Assembly (NCBI RefSeq): GCF_028736035.1
Contig: NZ_CP117866.1
Coordinates: 248,001-312,000 of the forward strand
DNA length: 64,000 nucleotides
Reading direction: 5' to 3'
Source: Streptomyces sp. T12
GTDB taxonomy: Bacteria > Actinomycetota > Actinomycetes > Streptomycetales > Streptomycetaceae
This document shows positions 26,842 to 34,234 of the stretch, piece by piece (the stretch's first letter is position 1; every line of letters begins with the position of its first letter). The notes beneath the pieces are model-generated. The model was given only the letters and a program-made list of their open reading frames with translations, made no database searches and was not told where the DNA came from. Position numbers and translations under genes: made by a program.

Positions 26842-28098
26842 ATGCCTGCCATCAGACCCAGGCACCTGTGCTCCGTAGCCGCCGCCCTCGCCCTGACCGT
26901 GACCGCCCCCGCGACCGCCGCCACGGCCGCCGCCGACTCCTCCGCCGCCGCCCTGCGTGAGGTGCTGTTCGTCGGCAACAACTGGGACGGCACCGCCGAT
27001 GTCATCAAGTCCTCCGGCGACTTCGCGAAGATCGGCCGGATCGATGTCGTCCCCGACAAGGACGAGCGGATGGCGGAGATCAACGCCGATCCGATCAAGT
27101 GGATCTACTTCATGGCGATCCGCAACAGCGTCGGCGAGGGCCACGACCAGTTCGTCGACGACATGTACTCCACGCCGGACGGCACGTCGATGGTCGTCTC
27201 CCGGCCGAGCTTCGCCGACGTGGTCTCCATCGATCTGGCCACCGGTGCCATCAACTGGCGCTTTTCCGTGTCCGGTTACCGCGCCGACCACATGGCGGTC
27301 TCCCCCGACGGCAAGCGGGTCGCGGTGTCGGCCTCGACCGCCAACACCGTGCACGTGCTGGACATCAACTCCGGAAAGGAGTTGGGCAAGTTCGCCACCG
27401 GCGACAAGCCGCACGAGAACATCTTCACCCAGGACGGCAAGTACATCTACAACATGGCGATCGGCGACGTGAACACACAGACCGACGCCCCGTGGCTGGA
27501 CTGGACGAAGGGCGACCGGCGCATCACCGTCGTCGACGCGACCACGTACCAGCAGGTCAAAGTCATCGACATGCGCCCGCGCCTGGACGCGATCGGTCTC
27601 ACGGACTACTCCGACGCGGTCCGGCCCGCGGTGTTCTCGCCGGACGAGTCGAAGCTGTACTTCCAGGTGTCGTTCTTCAACGGCTTCTTCGAGTACGACC
27701 TGGCCACCGACAAGATCACCCGCACGAAGACCCTGCCGAAGAACGCGGCGACCAGCGACGACCGCACCACTTTCGTCAACGACTCACGCCACCACGGCCT
27801 TTCGATGAGCCCCGACGGCAGCAAACTGTGCGTCGCGGGCACGATGGACGACTACGCGACCGTGGTCAACCGCACCACCCTCCAGGAGGGCCCGCTCGTC
27901 ACCGCCTCCAAGCCCTACTGGGCCACGGTCAGCGGCGACGGCAAGTCCTGCGTGGTCTCCGAGAGCGGCACCGACCAGGTCACGGCCATCGATTTCGCCA
28001 CCGGCAAGAAGCAGGTGTCCGTCCCGGTCGGCGACCACCCGCAGCGGGTCCGGCTGGCTCATGTACCGGCCGACTGGACCAGCCCGTCGACCGGCTGA
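26842..28098 (+). CDS. Secreted YVTN/WD-like beta-propeller protein
   Basis: 418 residues. A signal peptide ends near ATAATAAADS. The body is made of repeated propeller blades such as HMAVSPDGKRVAVSAST, TVHVLDINSGKELGKF, AVFSPDESKLYFQVS, LSMSPDGSKLCVAG and VTAIDFATGKKQVSV, the pattern of surface-layer YVTN and nitrous-oxide-reductase-like propellers. It probably binds ligands or partners outside the cell; no catalytic centre is visible. AGAGGAAGAGAG precedes the ATG at 26842. The divergent TetR regulator and the operator-like repeats suggest inducible expression. Confidence 0.8.
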   Translation: MPAIRPRHLCSVAAALALTVTAPATAATAAADSSAAALREVLFVGNNWDGTADVIKSSGDFAKIGRIDVVPDKDERMAEINADPIKWIYFMAIRNSVGEGHDQFVDDMYSTPDGTSMVVSRPSFADVVSIDLATGAINWRFSVSGYRADHMAVSPDGKRVAVSASTANTVHVLDINSGKELGKFATGDKPHENIFTQDGKYIYNMAIGDVNTQTDAPWLDWTKGDRRITVVDATTYQQVKVIDMRPRLDAIGLTDYSDAVRPAVFSPDESKLYFQVSFFNGFFEYDLATDKITRTKTLPKNAATSDDRTTFVNDSRHHGLSMSPDGSKLCVAGTMDDYATVVNRTTLQEGPLVTASKPYWATVSGDGKSCVVSESGTDQVTAIDFATGKKQVSVPVGDHPQRVRLAHVPADWTSPSTG

Positions 28099-28126
28099 GC
28101 AGCCCAGGGACCGGGGCCCTTTGAGC

Positions 28127-28783
28127 TCAGCCCAGGGCCTTGAGCACCGCACCCACACCGTCCTCGGCCGCCATGTGCCGCGCGGCGACCGAGGCGGCCC
28201 GGGTGTACGCCTGCTGCCGTACGGCCCGACCGAGCGCGTCGGCGAGGCGTTCGGCGGTGAGGGACGCGAAGGGGACCGGGGCGGTGGCCGCACCGATCGC
28301 GGCCGGCCGCCCGGCCCAGAACGGCTGGTCCGCCGCCACCGGCACCGGGACGGCGGGGACCCCGGCGCGCAGAGCTGCCGCCGCGGTGCCCGCCCCGGCG
28401 TGATGGACCGCCGCGGCCACCCTCGGGAACAGCAGGTCGTGCGGTACGTCGCCGATCGTCAGGACGTCGTCGGCGTCGGCGTCGGCGTCGGCCGCGAGTC
28501 CGGCGCTGCCCGCCTGGAGGATCCCGCGCAACCCGGCGCGGCGCAGCGCCTCGACGGCGATCTCGCTCAGCCGCTCACCGTGGCCGCCCGCCCTACTGCC
28601 GAAGCCGACGAACACCGGGCGCGCTCCGGCCGCGAGGAAGTCCTCCAGGTCGGCGTCGCTGTACAGCCGGTAACCGGCGCCGCTGCGGCCACTGGGCGAG
28701 AGCAGTCCCGCCCGGTCGTAGTGGTGCAGCGTGCGCACGGTCACCCCGGCGAAGGCCGAGACCTGCCCCACGGAGTAGCTCAT
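28127..28783 (-). CDS. Chimera: MerR DNA-binding domain joined to the C-terminal half of a GT1 glycosyltransferase
   Basis: 218 residues in one frame. Residues 1-47 are a MerR winged-helix start (SVGQVSAFAGVTVRTLHHYD, AGLLSPSGRSGAGYRLYSDADL). The protein then passes at about residue 48 into DFLAAGARPVFVGFGS, the point where the donor-binding half of a GT-B glycosyltransferase begins, and ends with HHAGAGTAAAALRAGVP and AAEDGVGAVLKAL. The MerR linker and effector domain and the glycosyltransferase acceptor domain are both missing. The second part is clearly related to, but not a copy of, residues 270-416 of the glycosyltransferase at 24202. It may be a functional fusion or a deletion remnant. 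It lies downstream of GH5 on the same strand. Confidence 0.8.
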   Translation of the reverse strand: MSYSVGQVSAFAGVTVRTLHHYDRAGLLSPSGRSGAGYRLYSDADLEDFLAAGARPVFVGFGSRAGGHGERLSEIAVEALRRAGLRGILQAGSAGLAADADADADDVLTIGDVPHDLLFPRVAAAVHHAGAGTAAAALRAGVPAVPVPVAADQPFWAGRPAAIGAATAPVPFASLTAERLADALGRAVRQQAYTRAASVAARHMAAEDGVGAVLKALG

Positions 28784-28848
28784 TCACCTGCCCTTTCGTC
28801 GGCGTACAGCGTGCAGCCCGACGTAAGGGGAGGGTCGAACGACGTTGC

Positions 28849-30708
28849 CTATCCGGCAGTCCGCGCGGCCCACGCGGAGAGCTCGGACCGGGCGGCGTTC
28901 AACAGGGCGGTCGAGGGAGCGCTCGCCCCGTTCGTCACCAGCGCGTAGTGCAGGACGCCGGAGTCCGAGTCGGTGAGCAGCAGGCGGCGGCTTCCCGTGC
29001 CGCCCGGTTCCGCGGCCACGCCGACCGGGGTGGCCGCGGTGTACGACGGCGGCGCGTACGCCGTGCCCAGGTCGGAGACCACCGTGGCGGACCCGGTCGG
29101 GAAGGACGCGGGAAGGTGCAGTTCGGTCGGCGCCGTGCCGCTGTTGGAGCGCCAGAGCAGCAGCCCGTACTGTCCCGACCCCACCAGCTGCGCGACGTTC
29201 GGCAGTGAGCTGGGCACCGGGTTCCAGGTCAGGGTCGTGTCGCCGTCCCGGGAGCGGTCCTCGTAGGTGAAGGCGACCGTCGCGCCGGACGTGGCGCTCG
29301 GGTAGAGGCGGTCCAGCAGCCGGGCGTCCTGCCGCAGCACCGGTGTTCCCGAGTCGTCGAGGCGTACGGCGGACAGGTCCTCCTCGTTCCAGGCGTCACC
29401 GGTGGTGAGGACCTTGTCGGGGTTGTCGTTCATCAGCTCGTGGTGGCGTCCGTTGTAGATGTCCCACTGCCACTGCGAACCGGAGAGCACCGGGCCGGAG
29501 CCGGCCGGGTCGGACCACCAGCTCTTGCCCGGGACCCGGGAGTCGAGGGCTTGGTACATCGCCTTGAGCACGGTCGGTGCCTTGTCGGAGACCGATCCCG
29601 CCAGTGGGTGGCCGAACTCGCTGACGATCGCGGGTGTTTTCGTGGCCGAGGCGCGGTCGCGGACGGTGCCGAAGTCGCCGGCGTACTGGCCGTCGGCCGC
29701 CTTGCCCCACATGAAGACGCCCGAGATGGCCTTCTGGTCGTAGAAGTGGGTGTTGAAGACGTACCGCGGCCCGAGCGTGCCCGCGTCCAGTAGTCCGCCC
29801 TCCTGCTTCTGGAAGTCGATGTTGGCGTTCCAGAAGAGGTTCGGCTCGGCGAAGAGCGGCTTGTCCTGCCAGCCGGCCGCGTCCATGCGGGACCGGAACT
29901 TCTCGTAGAAGGGCCACAGGATGTCGCGTTCCCAGGTGCGGCTGGTCTGGCCGGAGTCGTAGGTGCCGGCGTGCGGTTCGTTGTAGGGGTCGAAGCCGAC
30001 GACGCCCGCGAACTCGGCGGCGGAGACGTTCTGTTTGACGTACGCCATCGTCTTCTGGGCGGTGGCCAGGAAGGCGTCCTGGAGGCCGTGCGCGTTGTGC
30101 CAGAAGTCGTGCGACGCCTGCTTCACGGCCTCGTTCTGGGTGATGTTCTGGCCCCAGAAGAGGCAGATCCCGCAGTTCTCGTCCGGGTAGTTCCCGGCGT
30201 CGACGGCCCACTTGGGGGCGCCGTCGCCCGTGTACCAGCTGTCCGGATCGAACAGGTGGCGGGAGTAGAGGTCCTGGTGGAAGTCGGGGTAGACGCGGAT
30301 GCCCGCGTCGAGGAAGGCGCGCATCTGGGCGGTGGCGGCGGCCAGATACGTGGTGTCCACCTGGCCGCGTACGGGTTCCGCGTAGGCCCAGGACAGCAGG
30401 AAGCGGATCGAGTTGCCGCCGCCGAGGGCGCGCAGCGCGGTCGCGGACTTCTTCGCGTCGGCGACCGAGGCGAAGGGCAGGCCCTTGTTCTCGGCCAGCT
30501 TGGTCTCGCCGGAGACGTTGTAGCCGCGCAGCACGACCTCGCGGCCGTTTCCGTCGGTGAAGCGGCCGTTCTGGACGGTGAGGGGCGTTTCGTCGAACCA
30601 GAGGGAGTCGGGAAGGGTCGCGGCGGTGGCGGGAGTGGGGCCCGCCACCGTCAGGGATCCGAAAAGGACGACCAGGACAACGAGCAGACGCGTCCGGATA
30701 TTCGGCAT
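28849..30708 (-). CDS. Secreted GH5-type glycoside hydrolase, endoglycosylceramidase-like
   Basis: 619 residues from the ATG at 30708; a GTG six bases upstream is an alternative. Signal peptide to about residue 31. The (beta/alpha)8 barrel holds the GH5 acid/base Glu244 in FDPYNEPHAG and the nucleophile Glu364 in IVSEFGHP. VYPDFHQDLYSR is the strand-end motif also seen in endoglycosylceramidases. A C-terminal beta-sandwich (about 450-580) completes the usual architecture of that group. It would hydrolyse a glycoside outside the cell; glycosphingolipid or sterol glucoside substrates are suggested by likeness only. Confidence 0.83.
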   Translation of the reverse strand: MPNIRTRLLVVLVVLFGSLTVAGPTPATAATLPDSLWFDETPLTVQNGRFTDGNGREVVLRGYNVSGETKLAENKGLPFASVADAKKSATALRALGGGNSIRFLLSWAYAEPVRGQVDTTYLAAATAQMRAFLDAGIRVYPDFHQDLYSRHLFDPDSWYTGDGAPKWAVDAGNYPDENCGICLFWGQNITQNEAVKQASHDFWHNAHGLQDAFLATAQKTMAYVKQNVSAAEFAGVVGFDPYNEPHAGTYDSGQTSRTWERDILWPFYEKFRSRMDAAGWQDKPLFAEPNLFWNANIDFQKQEGGLLDAGTLGPRYVFNTHFYDQKAISGVFMWGKAADGQYAGDFGTVRDRASATKTPAIVSEFGHPLAGSVSDKAPTVLKAMYQALDSRVPGKSWWSDPAGSGPVLSGSQWQWDIYNGRHHELMNDNPDKVLTTGDAWNEEDLSAVRLDDSGTPVLRQDARLLDRLYPSATSGATVAFTYEDRSRDGDTTLTWNPVPSSLPNVAQLVGSGQYGLLLWRSNSGTAPTELHLPASFPTGSATVVSDLGTAYAPPSYTAATPVGVAAEPGGTGSRRLLLTDSDSGVLHYALVTNGASAPSTALLNAARSELSAWAARTAG

Positions 30709-30805
30709 GTCCACTACAGTCCGGTGATTTCAGGACACAGTCAACACCCCTGACTCTGGAGTAAGTTCTGTCTCGGCCAGCACGCCGGTCTCATCCCTGC
30801 CGTCC

Positions 30806-31459
30806 CTACCCGGGCAGATCGAGGTCCTCACGAGCCTCGGCCACCCACCGCAGGACACCTTCCGCCCCGGACTTCTCGGCCGACTCCACCGCTTCCCGGA
30901 GGAGTTCCGCGGCTTCCTCCCGCCGGTCCTGCTGGGCCGCGACGTAGGCGAGCCCGATCAGGTTGGCGGCCACTCCCGGCAGGAATCCGAGCTCGCGGCG
31001 CAGCCGGGTGGACTCCTCGAAACGGTCTCGCGCCGCATCGAGCCGTCCGGCCATGTGCTCCGCGAAGCCCAGGTGCCGAAGGGCGTACGACATGGTCAGC
31101 CGGTCGTCGGCCCGGGTGGCGAGGTCGAGGGCGCGGGTGAAGGCGGGCAGGGCCGCCTCAGTGTCGTCACGGACCACCTGGTGGAAGGTGCCGACCCAGA
31201 ACAGCGCCTCCCCCTCGCCCCGCACGTCGCCGAGCCGCTCGTACAGCCGCGCCGCGCGCTCGAAGAGCTCCAGCTCCCGCGCGTCCTCGACCCGCTCCTC
31301 GAGGAATCGGGCATGGACGACCTTGCCGCGGGTCAGGGCGAGATCCGCCTCGACCGCGTCGAGCCCTCGCTCGGCGGGCGCCAGCGCACTGCTGTCACCT
31401 CCGAACACCGCACGCTCGTAAAGGAGTTGGGCTTGCTCTATCCGTGTGTCCGCAGTCAT
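30806..31459 (-). CDS. Tetratricopeptide-repeat protein
   Basis: 217 residues of paired helices. TPR-like units are ELFERAARLYERLGDVRGEGEALFW, TRALDLATRADDRLTMSYALRHLGF, ARDRFEESTRLRRELGFLPGVAANL and QDRREEAAELLREAVESAEKSGAEG. There is no signal or membrane segment, so it is cytoplasmic. Such proteins act as protein-binding scaffolds; a partner cannot be named. It lies between GH5 and the OtrA-like gene on the same strand. Confidence 0.75.
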   Translation of the reverse strand: MTADTRIEQAQLLYERAVFGGDSSALAPAERGLDAVEADLALTRGKVVHARFLEERVEDARELELFERAARLYERLGDVRGEGEALFWVGTFHQVVRDDTEAALPAFTRALDLATRADDRLTMSYALRHLGFAEHMAGRLDAARDRFEESTRLRRELGFLPGVAANLIGLAYVAAQQDRREEAAELLREAVESAEKSGAEGVLRWVAEAREDLDLPG

Positions 31460-31503
31460 CCGGCGATCGTACGAAAGCCGTCCCTCACCCTCCCAACGAC
31501 TTT

Positions 31504-33510
31504 TCAGCCGCCGACCCTGCGCGTCAGGTTCAACAGGTACTCCTTGCGGTTCAGCGGGTTGAGGTCGGTGCGCCGTCGCTCCGGGACGGTGCCGCGTGCG
31601 GCGGGGGCGTAGTGGTCGAAGGTGCTCTCCAGCTCACCCTCGCCGCGCGTCAGCCCGGGTAGTTGCTGCTCCAGCTCGTGCACGTGGGCCGCGGGCACCG
31701 ATCCCTCCAGCGAGCAGCAGGTGCCGCGCGTCTGCGTGCTCTGCGGCACCGCGCGCAGCCTGGTCAGCACCGGCAGCAGGGCGGCCAGGGTGTCGGCCGG
31801 GGCCTCGATACGGAAGCGGTGCATCGGCTCGTGCACCTGGGTGCCTGCCCGGCGCAGGGCCTCGGTCAGGACCAGCGGGGTGAGGCCACGGAAGTCGTAG
31901 CCGGTGCTGGACATGCTCTTGTCGAAGCCCTGGTGGGCGTGGCTCTGCCGGGGTGAGTAGCCGGAGTGGGTCATGGTGACGGTGCAGTCGGGGATCTGCC
32001 AGCCGCGCAGGCCCTGGCCGAGGGTCTCGCGGACGGTGTCCTCGACGGCCTTGAAGAAGGCGTACGGCATGGAGCCGAGCTCCACCTCCAGCCGGAAGGC
32101 CACGCCGGACCCGACCGGGGCGGGGTCGACGCGCAGGCCGACCGTCGCGAGGAAGGGGTTGCCGTCCTTCTTGTTGAACTCGACCGCCGCGCCCGAGCCG
32201 ACCGGCCGCTCGACACACAGCGGCGTCGTCTCGCGGAAGGTGACGTCGAGGCCGAACTCGTCGGCGAGCGTGGCCTGGATGACCTCCTTCTGTACCTCGC
32301 CGTAGAGGGAGACGAAGGTCTCCTGCCGTACCTCGTCGTGGCGCAGGTCGATCAGCGGGTCCTGTTCGGCGAGCAGGGTGAGCGCACGGTGCAGGGCGCG
32401 CCGGTCCGCTCCGTCGCCCGGGACGACGACGGTTTCGAGGGTGGGCGGCGCGAAGAAGTGCCCGTGCGTCTTGCGGGGTTCGCCGAGGGCGTCGCCGATC
32501 CTGATGTCGCCCAGGCCCCAGAGCTTGGCGATCCGGCCCGCCGCCACCAGATCGTCCCGGACGTCCGCGCCGTGATCGAAGACGCTGACCGCGGTGATCC
32601 GGCCCTCGGTGCGCAGGTCGGCGAGGCCGCCGGCGTCGCTCGATTCGCCGGGCGCGCCGAAGCGGATCCGGTCACGGGTGTGCAGGGTCCCGGAGAACAT
32701 CCGCGCGTACGCGACCTTCTCCCCCGCCGGACCCCGCTCCACCTTGAAGACGGTCCCCGAGACCGGTCCGTCGGGGTCACCGCCCGCGGCGGGCAGCAAC
32801 TCCCTGATCCCGCCGATCAGCGCGTCGACGCCCGCGCCCGTGACGGCGGAGCCGAAGTACACCGGATGGACGAAGGCCTGCCGGGTCCGGTCGGCGAGCG
32901 CGGCGTGGAGGCGGTCATGGGAGACCGTGTCCTCGACATAGGCGGTCAGCAGGTCGTCGTCGAGGTCGGCGAGGACGTCCAGCGCGGACGGGCCGAGGCC
33001 GGGCAGGAAGCGCGCGTCCCGTGTGCCGAGGGCAGCGGCCGTTCCCATGGGCACGACGGCCGCCGTCAGCCGTTGCGAGATGGCCCGCAGGACGGCGTCG
33101 TACCGCGCACCGCGTCGGTCGATCTTGTTGACGAAGACGAGGGTCGGAATGCGCAGCCGTTGCAGCGTGCGCATCAGGACGCGGGTCTGCGGCTGGACGC
33201 CCTCCACGGCGGAGACGACCAGCACGGCGCCGTCGAGGACGCCGAGCACCCGCTCCACCTCGGCGATGAAGTCCGGGTGGCCGGGGGTGTCGATGAGGTT
33301 GACCGTCACGTCGTCCAGCGCGAAGGAGACGACGGCGGACTTGATGGTGATGCCGCGCTGCCGCTCCAGCGCGAGGGAATCGGCCTGCGTGTTCCCGGCG
33401 TCGACGCTGCCGATCTCGTCGATCACGCCTGCCGTGTGCAGCAGGCGTTCGGTCAGGCTGGTCTTACCGGCGTCGACATGGGCGAGGATCCCGAGGTTGA
33501 GCAAGTGCAC
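31504..33510 (-). CDS. OtrA/TetM-type ribosomal protection GTPase
   Basis: 668 residues, a translational GTPase of the EF-G fold. G motifs: AHVDAGKTS, the switch region QRGITIKSAVVSF, DTPGHPDF and NKIDRRG. The C-terminal domains III-V resemble tetracycline ribosomal protection proteins, and the length matches S. rimosus OtrA. Such proteins dislodge tetracyclines from the 30S decoding site. The GTG at 33510 gives the family start (HLLNLGILAHVDAGKTS), but the AAGGA ribosome site is 11 bases away and better placed for an ATG at 33520 in another frame. Confidence 0.87.
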   Translation of the reverse strand: MHLLNLGILAHVDAGKTSLTERLLHTAGVIDEIGSVDAGNTQADSLALERQRGITIKSAVVSFALDDVTVNLIDTPGHPDFIAEVERVLGVLDGAVLVVSAVEGVQPQTRVLMRTLQRLRIPTLVFVNKIDRRGARYDAVLRAISQRLTAAVVPMGTAAALGTRDARFLPGLGPSALDVLADLDDDLLTAYVEDTVSHDRLHAALADRTRQAFVHPVYFGSAVTGAGVDALIGGIRELLPAAGGDPDGPVSGTVFKVERGPAGEKVAYARMFSGTLHTRDRIRFGAPGESSDAGGLADLRTEGRITAVSVFDHGADVRDDLVAAGRIAKLWGLGDIRIGDALGEPRKTHGHFFAPPTLETVVVPGDGADRRALHRALTLLAEQDPLIDLRHDEVRQETFVSLYGEVQKEVIQATLADEFGLDVTFRETTPLCVERPVGSGAAVEFNKKDGNPFLATVGLRVDPAPVGSGVAFRLEVELGSMPYAFFKAVEDTVRETLGQGLRGWQIPDCTVTMTHSGYSPRQSHAHQGFDKSMSSTGYDFRGLTPLVLTEALRRAGTQVHEPMHRFRIEAPADTLAALLPVLTRLRAVPQSTQTRGTCCSLEGSVPAAHVHELEQQLPGLTRGEGELESTFDHYAPAARGTVPERRRTDLNPLNRKEYLLNLTRRVGG

Positions 33511-33520
33511 GAAGCGTCAT
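33464..33520 (-). CDS. Possible 18-codon leader ORF overlapping the OtrA-like start
   Basis: An ATG at 33520 sits four to five bases after AAAGGA and reads MTLRALAQPRDPRPCRRR before a TAA at 33464-33466. It overlaps the first codons of the OtrA-like gene in another frame. It is Arg/Pro-rich, a composition known to slow ribosomes. It may be a control ORF or chance; nothing besides the ribosome site supports it. Confidence 0.35.
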   Translation of the reverse strand: MTLRALAQPRDPRPCRRR

Positions 33521-33763
33521 GTCCTTTGAAGTGGGGGTCGTTCCTTCCTGGGGGGACATGAACGCAGTGCGCATTGCTGCTCCTCTGTGTGTGGCGACGG
33601 GTCCCGTGCAGTGCAGCAGGACAGGCCCCGCACAGGCAATGGATTAATGCTCAACGAACCCTGCCCGCAGCACTCGCCGCGTCACCGCCACAGCCATAGA
33701 GTGACGTACATCACGCCCGGCCGATGTTTCCCCCTCTCCCCCCGATCGGCCTCTGGAGGGCAC
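33521..33763. promoter_or_regulatory. Divergent promoter region, OtrA-like gene and cox-like operon
   Basis: 243 bases without a gene. TGGAGGG (33754-33760) is the ribosome site of the cox S gene. I see no convincing -35/-10 pair or operator, though transcription in both directions must start here. Confidence 0.5.
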
Positions 33764-34234
33764 ATGACTCACATCTCGGTGAAGGTGGACGGCACGACGT
33801 ACGAGGACGACGTGGAGCCCCGCCTCCTCCTGATCCACTATCTGCGCGACCGCCTCGGTCTGACCGGCACCCCGATCGGCTGTGACACCACGAGCTGCGG
33901 GAGCTGCACCGTCGAACTGGACGGCACCGCCGTCAAGAGCTGCACCGTGCTCGCCGTCCAGGCGGACGGGTGCGAGGTGACCACCGTCCAGGGACTGGCC
34001 CACGACGGCGACTGGACGGCCCTGCAGCGGGCCTTCCACGAGCGGCACGCGCTGCAGTGCGGCTACTGCACCCCAGGGATGATCATGGCGGCCCGCGATC
34101 TGCTGCGCGAGCACCCCCATCCCACGCCGGACGAGGTACGGCACGGCCTGGAGGGCAATCTCTGCCGCTGCACCGGCTACCAGAACATCGTGCGGGCGGT
34201 GCTGGACGTCTCCGAGGAGGAGGTCACGGCATGA
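33764..34234 (+). CDS. Molybdenum hydroxylase small subunit (2x[2Fe-2S], CoxS-like)
   Basis: 156 residues. The N-terminal plant-type cluster is bound by CDTTSCGSC and KSC; the C-terminal cluster by CGYC and CRC in QCGYCTPGMIM and NLCRCTGYQN. The subunit passes electrons from the molybdenum site to the FAD subunit. The ATG at 33764 follows TGGAGGG. Its stop overlaps the start of the large subunit (ATGA). It leads a seven-gene run. Confidence 0.93.
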   Translation: MTHISVKVDGTTYEDDVEPRLLLIHYLRDRLGLTGTPIGCDTTSCGSCTVELDGTAVKSCTVLAVQADGCEVTTVQGLAHDGDWTALQRAFHERHALQCGYCTPGMIMAARDLLREHPHPTPDEVRHGLEGNLCRCTGYQNIVRAVLDVSEEEVTA

